A stretch of DNA of 64,000 nt from Crocinitomicaceae bacterium (GTDB lineage: Bacteria; Bacteroidota; Bacteroidia; Flavobacteriales_D; Crocinitomicaceae). Positions within the stretch are counted from its first letter, which is position 1, and every line of letters starts with the position of its first letter. Positions 32,418 through 41,640 of the stretch are shown here, piece by piece. The notes beneath the pieces are model-generated. The model was not told the DNA's origin and ran no database searches. It was given only the letters and a program-made list of their open reading frames with translations. A program made the position numbers and the translations under genes. The DNA is taken from positions 620,001-684,000 of the forward strand of contig JAJTCM010000001.1 of NCBI GenBank assembly GCA_021325675.1, written 5' to 3'.

Positions 32418-33801
32418 TCTCCTCATCGCCCTCGCCGCGATTTCCTTCCCTGTTTTGTTTTACGACCAGGACACGGGAATTAATTTCATCTTGTATTCGC
32501 TGGTTCTTGGCGGGATGAACATCCTAATAAACAAAGAAACACTACCGAAAAGATGGTATGTTTACCTTGGAATTAACCTGCTCATGGCCTGGAATGTTTT
32601 CTTTATCCATTCGGGGCTTTCGGTTTTCGCCTGGGTGATCAGCTATATCTGGATGATCGGATCAAGTGTGCATAGCAGTAACTCCGCTATACTTAGCTTT
32701 TTCTCTTCCTTTTTGTCACCGGTTAATGCTTTCATTGTCCTGATCCAAAAGCTCAGGAACCGTTCAGAATCGGAAGGCCGTCCGAAAAAACTGGTTTACC
32801 TGGCTTCGATCTGCGTTGCGCTGGTGATGATGCTCGTTTTCTTCGCTTTATACAAAGGCGCAAATCCTTTATTTGACCGTTATACAGATAAAATTGATCT
32901 CTCCTGGATTAACGGCGTTGTTGTCTATATGATTTTCCTGGGCTTTGTTTTTGTAACCAGTCTTTTGTATCCTTTCAGAAAGGAAAATATCGCCGCCTGG
33001 GACAGCAAACAATTGGAAAATATGGTAACCCGGGAGCAGCAAAATTCAGGACCGGCGGTTTTTGCAAAAATGAGCGGGAACCTCGTTTTCGGTGGACTTA
33101 ACCTTATGCTTTTATTGCTTAACGTACTGGATGTCAACTATATTTTTATCGAACAAAAGCTTCCAAAAGGGATCAATCTTTCTGATTTTGTACATACTTC
33201 GGTCACAGCGATTGTTTTTTCCATCTTATTGGCCGTGAGCATTATTTTACTGACCCGCCGCGCTGCTTCCGAAAATAAAGTGTACCGCTTTTTGGTTTAC
33301 GGCTGGATAATCCAAAGCTTAATTATGCTTTTCCATACTTTCGTGCGCAACTCCTGGTATATCAGCGAATATCAAATGACTTACCTTCGGATCGGGGTTT
33401 ACGTTTTCCTGTGCCTGTCGGTTTTAGGTCTCATCTTTACAACGTATATCCTCCGGGAAAAACGCAGTACCTTGTTTCTTTTCGATATGAACATAAAAAG
33501 CTGGCTGCTGGTACTTTTTCTCTCTGCTTTTTTAAACTGGGACGGAATGATAAGTAATTACAACCTGGCGAAAAGCAGCCCGGACAAAGTGGATCTCAAC
33601 TATTTATTTAGCTTGTCGGAAAACAACACCCCGGTTTTGTATGAATATTACCTCAAGCACACGGAAAACCTTGACTCCGTCCAGGTGGATTTGCTTATGG
33701 AACGCAAAAGGCAATTGTACAAACGGGTAAAACACACGGATTGGCAGAGCTATTCACTCGGGAGACATTTGCAGTATATGAGAATTAAGAGTGTAAAATA
33801 A
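32404..33801 (+). CDS. DUF4173-like polytopic membrane protein
   Basis: 465 residues with about ten predicted helices up to residue 385 and a cytosolic or periplasmic tail. The C-terminal NWDGMISNYNLAKSSPDKVD and DLNYLFSLSENNTPVLYEY (about 379-415) are typical of DUF4173 (related to DUF4153), membrane proteins often encoded beside two-component or winged-helix regulators. Function unknown. Last gene of the operator-2 unit, with no clear terminator after it. The overlap with its neighbour and the shared operator tie it to the regulator at 30886. Confidence 0.75.
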   Translation: MKRNDLLIALAAISFPVLFYDQDTGINFILYSLVLGGMNILINKETLPKRWYVYLGINLLMAWNVFFIHSGLSVFAWVISYIWMIGSSVHSSNSAILSFFSSFLSPVNAFIVLIQKLRNRSESEGRPKKLVYLASICVALVMMLVFFALYKGANPLFDRYTDKIDLSWINGVVVYMIFLGFVFVTSLLYPFRKENIAAWDSKQLENMVTREQQNSGPAVFAKMSGNLVFGGLNLMLLLLNVLDVNYIFIEQKLPKGINLSDFVHTSVTAIVFSILLAVSIILLTRRAASENKVYRFLVYGWIIQSLIMLFHTFVRNSWYISEYQMTYLRIGVYVFLCLSVLGLIFTTYILREKRSTLFLFDMNIKSWLLVLFLSAFLNWDGMISNYNLAKSSPDKVDLNYLFSLSENNTPVLYEYYLKHTENLDSVQVDLLMERKRQLYKRVKHTDWQSYSLGRHLQYMRIKSVK

Positions 33802-33882
33802 AGACTAGAATAGGCGCTAGCACAAGAAAGTGATTGGGAAGATGAGGGCAAAAAGTCACCCCTCAAGTGGAGAAAAAAACAA

Positions 33883-33910
33883 CGAATCTTCGAATCCGCG
33901 CAGCGGAATT
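33883..33910. repeat. Fragment of the TTCGAAT/GCAGCGGA repeat
   Basis: ACGAATCTTCGAATCCGCGCAGCGGAAT-type fragment just beyond the stop of the phosphatase gene; the same family as 25921-26031. Confidence 0.35.
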
Positions 33911-34856
33911 ACTCAAACATCTCTTTCAAAACGCGTCCCTTGCTGGTAGGCATCTCGAATTTCATCATGCAGGAAATTGTTTTACTGATGTCTATCAGCT
34001 CGCCGGGTGTAGAAATGCGAACGTTCTTTTTGAAATCCGGGCCCAGGGCGAGTAAGCTGATGTGTTTGCAGCCTTCACATTTGTCCCCGTGGGAAACGAA
34101 ACCGTCTTTGCGCCCGTCGAGGTGGCGGCCGTGATCATTCGTGATAAACAAAGCGGTTTTGTCTTTCATTTCCGGGTTGTCCTGGATCAGTTTCCACAAT
34201 TTGAAAGCGTATTCGTCACAGTCGCGCAGCGCAGCTTTGTAGCCTTCCCAATCGTTGGCGTGTCCGTTTACGTCAACTGCGAGGAGGTTGATAAGCGTTA
34301 GTTTCGGAGCGCCGCTTGTAAATACAGACTGGATCTTTTTCCAGGTTTCGGCGTCACCAACATAATCAGCGCCATTTCCGTGCGGTCCGCAATAAGCAGA
34401 AGGCATGTACATGTTCCACCATTTTTTGTGCTTTGTATTCGCTAAAACCTGGAGCTTTCCTTTGCTGGAAATCAGCCAGGCATCCTTTTTATCGGCTGCC
34501 TTTTCTTTCAGGTAATATTGAAAAATGGAAGGCATTTTCGGCAAAACGCTGCCATTGTTCGGAATAGACTGGTAAATACCGGTTGTTATGGCGGTGTGTC
34601 CCGGCGTGGTATGTGTCACCCCGTTGTTCATGAATTGGGTGTATAAAACGCCTTCTTTCACCATTTCTTTTCCCATGAGGGGAATATAAGTGCAGTTTGG
34701 ATCTCCGAAAGTCTCCGTATAGCGCGGACCGTCAATTACAAGGATAACAATATGTTTTGTTTTGAGCGCTTTATTGACTTCCAGGTCATCCGGCCTAAAA
34801 GAAAACTGGATAAACAGGAATGTGAAAATACCTGAAAATAAAAGAAAGTGTCTCAT
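33909..34856 (-). CDS. Exported alkaline-phosphatase-superfamily hydrolase
   Basis: 315 residues with a signal peptide (about 1-19). The alkaline phosphatase/phosphodiesterase fold shows in VILVIDGPRYTETFG (metal-binding Asp42), the nucleophile region GVTHTTPGHTAITTG (Thr83 or Thr84) and the metal site TNDHGRHLDGR near residue 240. A Cys pair (GDKCEGCKHIS) may form a disulfide. Likely a periplasmic or surface phosphohydrolase; sulfatase activity is unlikely because there is no CxPxR motif. The substrate is unknown. It lies 28 bases from lpxH on the same strand. Confidence 0.82.
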   Translation of the reverse strand: MRHFLLFSGIFTFLFIQFSFRPDDLEVNKALKTKHIVILVIDGPRYTETFGDPNCTYIPLMGKEMVKEGVLYTQFMNNGVTHTTPGHTAITTGIYQSIPNNGSVLPKMPSIFQYYLKEKAADKKDAWLISSKGKLQVLANTKHKKWWNMYMPSAYCGPHGNGADYVGDAETWKKIQSVFTSGAPKLTLINLLAVDVNGHANDWEGYKAALRDCDEYAFKLWKLIQDNPEMKDKTALFITNDHGRHLDGRKDGFVSHGDKCEGCKHISLLALGPDFKKNVRISTPGELIDISKTISCMMKFEMPTSKGRVLKEMFE

Positions 34857-34884
34857 GTTGTGTGCATTAATTCTATCAAAAACC

Positions 34885-35643
34885 TTATTTCCCCCACGTT
34901 TTCAGTTCAAAACCGCTTTCACTCAACACACCATATGTATAGTATTTGATCCAGTCTCCTAAGTTGTAGTACATGGCTTTTTCACCGATTTGAATCTGAA
35001 GGGGTAAATGCCGGTGCCCAAAGATAAACAAATCATACGGTTTTTCCTTTATTTTTTCCCGGCAGTAGATCACCAGCCATTCTTTATCTTCCCCGTGAAA
35101 AATCTCATCTGCTGTACCTGTTGACTTGCGGCTGGAGCGTGAAGACCAGTTAGCAAGCCCGATCCCGAAATTGGGATGTAGACGGGCAAAAAGCCATTGA
35201 CACAATTTACTGGCAAAAAAACGTTTCAGGAATTTGTATTTCAGATCACCGGGACCAAGGCCGTCACCGTGACCGATCAGCGCTAATTTTCCGAAAAAAT
35301 TGCGTTCAACAGGCTCGCGGTGGAGTGTTACGCCTAATTCTTTCGGGAGATAATCGAAAATCCACATGTCGTGGTTTCCTGTAAATAAATGAACCGGGAT
35401 GCCGGCGTCGGTAAAGGATGCTATTTTGCCCTGGAGCCGCACAAAACCTTTTGGAATGGCCTGTTTGTATTCAAACCAGAAATCGAAGATATCGCCTACC
35501 AGGAAAAGCTCTTCACAATCCGGACGGATTTCGTCCATCCAGTCGCAGATTTTTTTTTCCCGCTCCAGGCTGCGTTCATAGTCCGGGGCGCCTAAATGAA
35601 AATCGGATGCAAAGTATATTTTCTTGGAAGGGCTCTCCTGCAT
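34885..35643 (-). CDS. lpxH: UDP-2,3-diacylglucosamine diphosphatase
   Basis: 252 residues. The calcineurin-like metallophosphatase motifs are complete: SDFHLG (Asp14, His16), GDIFDFW (Asp51), GNHDMW (Asn90, His91), GHGDG and FGHRHLPL. LpxH splits UDP-2,3-diacylglucosamine into lipid X and UMP in lipid A synthesis at the inner membrane. lpxK of the same pathway is about 5 kb away on the same strand. The start is 2 bases after the stop of the upstream thioredoxin-like gene, so the two are co-transcribed. Confidence 0.92.
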   Translation of the reverse strand: MQESPSKKIYFASDFHLGAPDYERSLEREKKICDWMDEIRPDCEELFLVGDIFDFWFEYKQAIPKGFVRLQGKIASFTDAGIPVHLFTGNHDMWIFDYLPKELGVTLHREPVERNFFGKLALIGHGDGLGPGDLKYKFLKRFFASKLCQWLFARLHPNFGIGLANWSSRSSRKSTGTADEIFHGEDKEWLVIYCREKIKEKPYDLFIFGHRHLPLQIQIGEKAMYYNLGDWIKYYTYGVLSESGFELKTWGK

Positions 35644-35645
35644 AA

Positions 35646-36758
35646 TCAGAATCCAAAAATAGCCTTCAGGGTGTTCTCCAGGTCGGCGCCGCGCAGGTTT
35701 TTATTGATGATCTTGCCTTCCTTATCCAGCAAAACCGTAAAAGGAATGCCGGTAACGCGGTATAATTTCGCCACTTCATTTTTCCAGCCTAAAAGATCAC
35801 TCACGTGGTTTGGCCAGGAAAGCTTGTCTTTCTCAATTGCTTTGAGCCAGTTGGCCTGGTTGTTATCCAGCGAAACGCTCATGACCGTAAAGCCGGCGTC
35901 TTTGTATTTTTCGTATAAGCGAACAACATTCGGGTTTTCCTGGCGGCATGGACCGCACCACGAAGCCCAGAAATCCACTAAAACAACCATACCGCGCAGG
36001 TCAGACAGTTTTAACGGCGTTCCATCGGATTTATTCTGGGTGAAATCAGGCGCTTCTTTGCCCGGATCAAGAAAGCTCAGGGCTTGCTTTTTCGCCAGCA
36101 TTTGTTCGTACTGAAGCTTTGTTTGCTGAATAGACGGTGAATCTGCAAAACCAACAAGCAGGTTTTGAACTACTTTTTCGTAGAACGGGAATTCCTTCTC
36201 CGGGTCAACCTCGCTCAATATTGGCAATAAAGCCGCTGAATTCGGGTTTTCTTCCAGGAAACGCTCTTTGTATGTTTTGAATTCAAGGTAAACCAAATAA
36301 AACGATTCGTTGATCGCCTTTTCCTGTTCCGGGTGAAGGCGTAAATATTGTGTGGCTGAATCTTTTTTGTAATTGTACAAGCGCATCTGGTCCACAAACT
36401 CGTTCAGCTTTACGGTTTCGTCCGAATTAACGATGTTGTGGAATTGGGCGAATTTCTGTGCGTCCCCGTAGATTTTCAGATCGGCGTTATTTCTCAGTAC
36501 AATGTTAATGCTGTGTGTGCCAATGCGAAAAACGTAATAATCCGGGGCAGGAATTTTGCCTTCGAGCACGAAGTTCCCTTTTTTGTCCAGCTTGCCTTTG
36601 AGGTGGTCCAGGTACTTATTTCCGTTGATCTGGGAAACGTAAACGCTGTCGCCGGTCCCGTTGAATATTTCACCCGAAACCTTGACCTTAACCTGGGCGT
36701 TTACACTCCATAAACATCCGAAAAACAATATTGTAATAAGTCCTTTGATACACTTCAT
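35646..36758 (-). CDS. TlpA-like thioredoxin with DUF4369-type N-terminus, copy 1
   Basis: 370 residues. Signal peptide (about 1-21, ending SVNAQ), beta-rich DUF4369-like domain (about 25-115), helical linker, then a TlpA/ResA thioredoxin domain (about 225-370) with active site WASWCGPCRQEN and the cis-Pro segment VTGIPFTVLLDKEG. It is expected to be periplasmic and to reduce disulfides, for example in cytochrome c maturation or oxidative defence. A lipoprotein paralogue lies just upstream. Its stop is 2 bases from the lpxH start. Confidence 0.9.
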   Translation of the reverse strand: MKCIKGLITILFFGCLWSVNAQVKVKVSGEIFNGTGDSVYVSQINGNKYLDHLKGKLDKKGNFVLEGKIPAPDYYVFRIGTHSINIVLRNNADLKIYGDAQKFAQFHNIVNSDETVKLNEFVDQMRLYNYKKDSATQYLRLHPEQEKAINESFYLVYLEFKTYKERFLEENPNSAALLPILSEVDPEKEFPFYEKVVQNLLVGFADSPSIQQTKLQYEQMLAKKQALSFLDPGKEAPDFTQNKSDGTPLKLSDLRGMVVLVDFWASWCGPCRQENPNVVRLYEKYKDAGFTVMSVSLDNNQANWLKAIEKDKLSWPNHVSDLLGWKNEVAKLYRVTGIPFTVLLDKEGKIINKNLRGADLENTLKAIFGF

Positions 36759-36768
36759 AATAGCAAAT

Positions 36769-37971
36769 TTACAAAACTTCCTTCAATTTTTGTTCCAAAC
36801 TTGCACCGCGAAGGTTTGTACCCAGTATTTTTCCGTCTTTTCCAACCAAAACCGTGTAAGGAATGGAGTTAAACCCGTAAACATCCAGCAGTGGCGTTTT
36901 CCACTCCAGGAGGTCGCTTACGTGGTTCGGCCAAACCAATCCATCCGCTTTGATCGCCCTTTTCCAGGCTTCCGGATCTTTATCCAGGGAAACGCTGTAC
37001 ACTGTAAAACCGCGGTCTTTGTACTTGTTGTACATTTTCACCACATTCGGGTTTTCGTGACGGCAAGGCCCACACCAGGATGCCCAGAAATCAACCAGGA
37101 CAACCTTTCCGCGCAGGGACGACAATTTAATTACTTTGCCTTCAGGGTTTTTTAATGCAATTTCCGGGGCTACTTTTTTACCGGATTTCGCCAGCTTGTA
37201 GTCTGCTAATCCTGCTTCCATCTGTTTCACCTGGTTCAGCATGGATTCTGCAATCGGCGAATCTTTGTATTTTACTTTGTAAGCATTGGCAACTTTCTTA
37301 AATACATCGAGAAAGCTCTCGTCCCAGTATTCATAGCCCATCGCCGGCGTTAAAGAAGTTGTCAGTACAATATTTGCCGGGTTTGCCGGATCTTTCAGCA
37401 TCGTAGCTTTTGCAAAATCATCCAAAGGCTTGCGCAGCTTGAGAAATTCCACAATTTGCTGCTCCTGTGTCAATTTTAATTTTTCAGCTGATTTGGCTAA
37501 TTCTACCTGTTTTACTGCAAAATCGTTGAACCTCGCCATGTATTCTGTTAAAGGCCCGGCCCAGGAAGTTCCGCTCCAAACCGGCAGCAGTTCATACGTT
37601 TCATAGGAAGCATTCAGCGTCACTTTTTCTTTCGGGGATAAGGTCAGCGGGATTACTTTCGTATCCAGCAAACCGAGGCGCAGCTGGTACATTCCCATTC
37701 CCTGGATATTTCCTTTTAAAACAAAACGTCCGTCTTGTCCAACAGTTGTTGAAGCGAGCTGGATCGTTCCTTTGCTGCTCACTGCTTCCAGGGTCAGCGG
37801 CTGGTTAACCGCGCCTGAAATTTGGCCAGTAATCTCAAAATTATCCGGCAGGTTTTGATTTATTTCAGAACCTTCTTCGCTGTTTTCATCTGCAATTGGC
37901 TCTTCCGTAGAAGAATTCCCGCAGGAAAACAAGGCGACACTCAGGCCAAACAGGAAAATCAGTTTTTTCAT
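36769..37971 (-). CDS. TlpA-like thioredoxin lipoprotein, copy 2
   Basis: 400 residues, paralogue of the downstream gene with the same order: DUF4369-like domain (about 45-140), helical linker (about 150-245) and TlpA domain (about 260-400) with WASWCGPCRHEN and NSIPYTVLVGKDG. It differs in having a lipobox (SVALFSCGNSS), so it is membrane-tethered rather than soluble. The linker is longer and acidic near the N-terminus (EEPIADENSEEGSE). The two copies suggest division of labour between anchored and free reductases (inference). The gap to copy 1 is 10 bases. Confidence 0.9.
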   Translation of the reverse strand: MKKLIFLFGLSVALFSCGNSSTEEPIADENSEEGSEINQNLPDNFEITGQISGAVNQPLTLEAVSSKGTIQLASTTVGQDGRFVLKGNIQGMGMYQLRLGLLDTKVIPLTLSPKEKVTLNASYETYELLPVWSGTSWAGPLTEYMARFNDFAVKQVELAKSAEKLKLTQEQQIVEFLKLRKPLDDFAKATMLKDPANPANIVLTTSLTPAMGYEYWDESFLDVFKKVANAYKVKYKDSPIAESMLNQVKQMEAGLADYKLAKSGKKVAPEIALKNPEGKVIKLSSLRGKVVLVDFWASWCGPCRHENPNVVKMYNKYKDRGFTVYSVSLDKDPEAWKRAIKADGLVWPNHVSDLLEWKTPLLDVYGFNSIPYTVLVGKDGKILGTNLRGASLEQKLKEVL

Positions 37972-38001
37972 CTTTATTATTTTATGGATCGTTAGATCTT
38001 A

Positions 38002-38051
38002 GGTTATTGGATTTTCAGCGTGTTTCTAATAATCTAAAAATCCAATAATCC
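38002..38051 (-). terminator. Hairpin downstream of gatB
   Basis: GGTTATTGGATTTT (38002-38015) and AAAAATCCAATAATCC (38036-38051) pair with one bulge. On the minus strand it follows the gatB stop by about 44 bases. No strong T-run, so it may be a processing hairpin rather than a terminator. Confidence 0.45.
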
Positions 38052-38094
38052 GGCCATCTCAATTACCTTCGCTGCTACTTGCAACGCTTCAATT

Positions 38095-39543
38095 TCATGC
38101 TTCCTCCAACAAATTCCGCATCAATTGGTTCGCTTGTTTAGGGTCAGCCTTGCCTTGTGAAACTTTCATTAATTGTCCCATGAAAAAGCCTACAAGCTGC
38201 TTTTCACCGCCGCGGTACCTTTCCACTTCAGTCGGGTTTTGGGAGATCACCTGCTCAATGTATGCTTTCAGGCTTCCTTCATCCGATTCCTGGATCAGGT
38301 TCAAACGGGTAGCAATTGCCAAAGGATTTTCCGCCGGGTTGCTGACCATTTCCGGGAAAATGCGCTGGTTTGCCACCGAGGTCGAAATTTTTCCGGCATC
38401 GATGAGCTTGATCAATTCAGACAATTGCGCCGGCTTTAACGGGAAATCCGTTATTTCAAGGCCATTTTGGTTCAGGTAGGATTTTACTTCCCCCATCATC
38501 AGGTTGGCAGCTGCCTTATAATTCGTTATCGAGCTAATCAATTCCTCAAAATAAAGTGCGATATACTTCTGATCTGTAAGGTTGTACGCATCGTATTCTG
38601 AAAGAGAAAGCTCTTTTGTGTATTTTTCAAATAATTCTTTCGGAAGCGCAGGCATTTCAGCTTTGATCGCTTCGATTTGCTTTTCGGTTACGCTGATCGG
38701 CTGTAAATCCGGCTCCGGGAAATAACGGTAATCGTTGGCTGCTTCCTTGGAGCGCATCGAAATCGTAATTCCTTTCAAGGCATCAAACGAGCGCGTTTCC
38801 TGCGTCAGCTTCCCTCCTGTTTCCAGTACTTCGATCTGGCGGCCGATCTCGAATTCAATGGCGCGCTGTACATTGCGGATGGAGTTCATGTTCTTCACTT
38901 CAACCTTTGTACCGAATTCAGAAGCGTCTTTCAGCATCACAGAAATATTGGCATCACAGCGCATCGAGCCTTCTTCCATGTTCCCGTCGCAGATTTCGAG
39001 ATAACGCAGCAGCTTACGCACTTCCACCAGGTAATTGTAGGCTTCCGCAGATGAACGCAGGTCCGGCTCAGAAACAATCTCCAGGAGCGGTACACCAGCA
39101 CGGTTCAAATCCACCAGCGTATCGTAAACGTCCACGTCGTGAATGCTTTTACCGGCGTCTTCTTCCATGTGGATCCGTGTAATTCCAATATTGCGGGCTG
39201 TTCCGTTCTCGTCTTTGATCTCAATATGTCCCCCGGTGCAGATCGGTGTTTTGTCCTGCGTAATCTGGTAGCCTTTCGGTAAATCGGGGTAAAAATAGTT
39301 TTTGCGGGCAAAATACTGGTTTTCCGCAATGTGGCAATTGCACGCCAGGCCTAATTTGATGGCGTATTCAATTGTTTTTTTGTTCATCACGGGAAGTGTA
39401 CCCGGATGCCCTAAAGTAATCACACTGACATTGGTGTTCGGCATGGCACCAAACTCATTCACGTCACTGGAGTACGCTTTGGATTTGGTGAGCATCTGTG
39501 CGTGCACTTCCAAACCGATTACTACCTGGTATTTGTCTCTCAT
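38095..39543 (-). CDS. gatB: Asp-tRNA(Asn)/Glu-tRNA(Gln) amidotransferase subunit B
   Basis: 482 residues, normal length. Catalytic cradle: YQVVIGLEVHAQM at the N-terminus, QITQDKTPICTGG, RIHMEEDAGKSIHD, and DLNRAGVPLLEIVSEPDLRS. The C-terminal YqeY-like tail domain runs from about 330 to the end. GatB binds and activates the mischarged tRNA so that Asn-tRNA and Gln-tRNA are made by transamidation with GatA and GatC, which are not in this window. Stand-alone on the minus strand between palindromic elements. Confidence 0.96.
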   Translation of the reverse strand: MRDKYQVVIGLEVHAQMLTKSKAYSSDVNEFGAMPNTNVSVITLGHPGTLPVMNKKTIEYAIKLGLACNCHIAENQYFARKNYFYPDLPKGYQITQDKTPICTGGHIEIKDENGTARNIGITRIHMEEDAGKSIHDVDVYDTLVDLNRAGVPLLEIVSEPDLRSSAEAYNYLVEVRKLLRYLEICDGNMEEGSMRCDANISVMLKDASEFGTKVEVKNMNSIRNVQRAIEFEIGRQIEVLETGGKLTQETRSFDALKGITISMRSKEAANDYRYFPEPDLQPISVTEKQIEAIKAEMPALPKELFEKYTKELSLSEYDAYNLTDQKYIALYFEELISSITNYKAAANLMMGEVKSYLNQNGLEITDFPLKPAQLSELIKLIDAGKISTSVANQRIFPEMVSNPAENPLAIATRLNLIQESDEGSLKAYIEQVISQNPTEVERYRGGEKQLVGFFMGQLMKVSQGKADPKQANQLMRNLLEEA

Positions 39544-39636
39544 TTAGAATGGAAAATTAACTGCGTTGCTGCCTGTGGCGGTGAGAATGGAGAATTGAGA
39601 AAGAGTTTTTTCATTTTCAATTCTCCATTTTAATTT
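39544..39636. repeat. Dispersed palindromic repeat with GC-rich centre
   Basis: GAATGGAAAATTAACTGCG, TTGCTGCCTGTGGCGGTGA, GAATGGAGAATTGAGAA and the opposing TTTTCAATTCTCCATTTTAA. Same family as 22212-22303 and 25249-25345. It separates the purine nucleoside phosphorylase stop from the gatB start. Confidence 0.6.
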
Positions 39637-39638
39637 AT

Positions 39639-40451
39639 TTAAAGTCTGGAAATCAGCTCTTTCATAATCAGGGTCATCTTTGGCTCCTGGCGTTCTGCTA
39701 TGCGCTGAACATCTTCGTGCGTAACTTCCACGATTTTGCCCGGAACACCCAGGTCTGTAATGATGGAAACTGCAAAACACGGGATTTGCATGTGGCGGGC
39801 AACGATCACTTCCGGAACGGTCGACATACCAACAGCATCAGCGCCTGTGTTGCGGATATACTGGTATTCTGCCGGTGTTTCCAATGAAGGTCCTGTTAAT
39901 CCTGCATACGTCCCTGTTGAAACGCGGATATTGTTTTCAGCTGCAATTTGCTGTGCAAGTGCGATCATGCTGTGATCATACGGCTGGCTCATATCCGGGA
40001 AACGTGTTCCGAATTCTTCGATGTTCGGGCCGGTCAGCGGATGCTCAGGGAAAAGGTTGATGTGATCGTTCTGGATCATGATCTCACCGATCTCAAAATC
40101 AGGGTTTACACCTCCGGAAGCATTGCTCACGAATAGTTTCTCAATCCCCATTAATTTCATGATACGAACCGGGAAAGTAACCTGCTTCATATCGTAGCCT
40201 TCGTAATAATGAAAACGGCCCTGCATAGCGATCACAGATTTGCCACCTAGTTTACCGAAAATCAAGCGGCCATGGTGACCTTTCACGGTAGAAACCGGGA
40301 AATTCGGGATGGATTCGTAAGGAATTTCATCAATGATTTCAATTTCTTTTACCAGGCCACCTAAACCGGTGCCTAAAATAATCCCGATCGTAGGCTGAAC
40401 CTGCGTTTTGCTTTTCAAGTAGCTTACCGTTTCATTAAATTTTTCCAACAT
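39639..40451 (-). CDS. Purine-nucleoside phosphorylase
   Basis: 270 residues. The trimeric PNP family is recognised by GIILGTGLGGL (phosphate loop), ESIPNFPVSTVKGHHGRL, MQGRFHYYEGYD, VSNASGGVNPDF, the purine-binding ETPAEYQYIRNTGADAVGMS, and PGKIVEVTHEDV. It cleaves guanosine and inosine (and deoxy forms) with phosphate in purine salvage, in the cytosol. It overlaps the end of lpxK by 17 bases, so it is translated from the lpxK transcript. Confidence 0.94.
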   Translation of the reverse strand: MLEKFNETVSYLKSKTQVQPTIGIILGTGLGGLVKEIEIIDEIPYESIPNFPVSTVKGHHGRLIFGKLGGKSVIAMQGRFHYYEGYDMKQVTFPVRIMKLMGIEKLFVSNASGGVNPDFEIGEIMIQNDHINLFPEHPLTGPNIEEFGTRFPDMSQPYDHSMIALAQQIAAENNIRVSTGTYAGLTGPSLETPAEYQYIRNTGADAVGMSTVPEVIVARHMQIPCFAVSIITDLGVPGKIVEVTHEDVQRIAERQEPKMTLIMKELISRL

Positions 40452-41463
40452 ATGTTTTTATTTTATTTAAAAATGCTTCATTCCGGTCGATTTTCACCGA
40501 AATCTCCTGATAATACCACGGTTTTTCAGAAATGAAAGAAGCAAATTCAGGTGCAACTAACCTGACGTAGTCCTTTTCGGTTGTAACGATGGCTTTTTTA
40601 TCAGGAGCAAAAGTATCAAATTTTTTATGAATTTTCTCCATATCCGCCAAAGAAAATTGATAATGATCCTTAAAACGAAGCGTTTCCACGCGGTATTTTT
40701 TCCGGAGATAGTCTTCGAGCGGTTTGGGGTTAGCAATCCCGGTTACAAGCAGGATGTTTTCAGGGGCTTCACACTTGCTTTCGGAGAAGGAAACCAAATC
40801 CCCGTAAGCAATTGAAGAAAAGAATACGTTTCCGGGTTGAAAAGCTACGTTTTTGACAAACTCTTTTTTCGTTTGTTCCGTCAGGCTTTCAGGTGATTTC
40901 GTTACCAGTAAAATGTCCGCCCGCTTTGCCCCGGCACGTGATTCGCGCAAACGCCCCACAGGAAACAGGTAATCCTCAAAGTAAGGCGCATTGAACTCCG
41001 TGAGCAGGATTGAAAACCCGGCCTGTACTTTCCGGTGCTGAAAAGCGTCATCGAGGATCAGTACATCGGGCGTGCCGCTTTGCAAAATACGTTCAATGCC
41101 TTCTTTGCGCGATTCGCATACAGCGACAGCAACTTCCCTGCCCATTTTTTTGTGGTACATCAGCGGTTCATCACCGACTTCCGTTGCCTGCGATTGATCG
41201 TTTAAGACGAAGAAACCTTTTGTTTTCCGGCCATAACCGCGGCTCAGGACCTGGACTTTGTTTTCCTGCTTTAATTCATTTGCCAGAAAAGCCACTAAAG
41301 GCGATTTTCCGGTTCCTCCCAGGCTCAGGTTTCCCACACAAATTGATTTGAGCGGAATGTCGTACACCGCTTTGATCCGTCGGTCATACAAATAATTGCG
41401 GATCCCGGAAATTAACCGGAAAACCAGGGCAAAAGGAAACAAAAGAAAACGGATAATTTTCAA
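40435..41463 (-). CDS. lpxK: Tetraacyldisaccharide 4'-kinase
   Basis: 342 residues with TTG start at 41463 (TTGAAAATTATCCG); no in-frame ATG exists near the conserved N-terminus. Signatures: membrane-facing N-terminal helix (FLLFPFALVFRLISGIRNYLYD), SICVGNLSLGGTGKSPLVAF (Walker A, about 42-61), and DDAFQHRKV (Asp-Asp-x-x-Gln-His, about 137-145). It phosphorylates the 4'-position of the lipid A disaccharide at the inner membrane. Arranged with purine nucleoside phosphorylase (17-base overlap). Confidence 0.93.
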   Translation of the reverse strand: MKIIRFLLFPFALVFRLISGIRNYLYDRRIKAVYDIPLKSICVGNLSLGGTGKSPLVAFLANELKQENKVQVLSRGYGRKTKGFFVLNDQSQATEVGDEPLMYHKKMGREVAVAVCESRKEGIERILQSGTPDVLILDDAFQHRKVQAGFSILLTEFNAPYFEDYLFPVGRLRESRAGAKRADILLVTKSPESLTEQTKKEFVKNVAFQPGNVFFSSIAYGDLVSFSESKCEAPENILLVTGIANPKPLEDYLRKKYRVETLRFKDHYQFSLADMEKIHKKFDTFAPDKKAIVTTEKDYVRLVAPEFASFISEKPWYYQEISVKIDRNEAFLNKIKTYVGKI

Positions 41464-41493
41464 GTATTTTAATTTTCTTCAAATATATAAAAG

Positions 41494-41560
41494 AATGAAG
41501 AATTGAAAATGAAGAATGGAGAATTAACTATACAGCTGCCTTCGGCGGCGAAAACGGAGA
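41494..41560. repeat. Dispersed palindromic repeat
   Basis: AGAATGAAGAATTGAAAATG and GAATGGAGAATTAAC, then the GC-rich CAGCTGCCTTCGGCGGCGAAA. Located between the lpxK start and the downstream lipoprotein gene. Confidence 0.5.
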
Positions 41561-41612
41561 TGGAAGAATTGGTTTCGTTATTGTCTGCGGTTGGAAAGAC
41601 ATTTGAATCAAG

Positions 41613-41640
41613 CTTAATCTTCGAATAGCGCAGCGATCAA
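41613..41640. repeat. Fragment of the TTCGAAT/GCGCAGCGA repeat
   Basis: AATCTTCGAATAGCGCAGCGA, directly past the stop of the lipoprotein gene at 41641; same family as 25921-26031. Confidence 0.35.
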
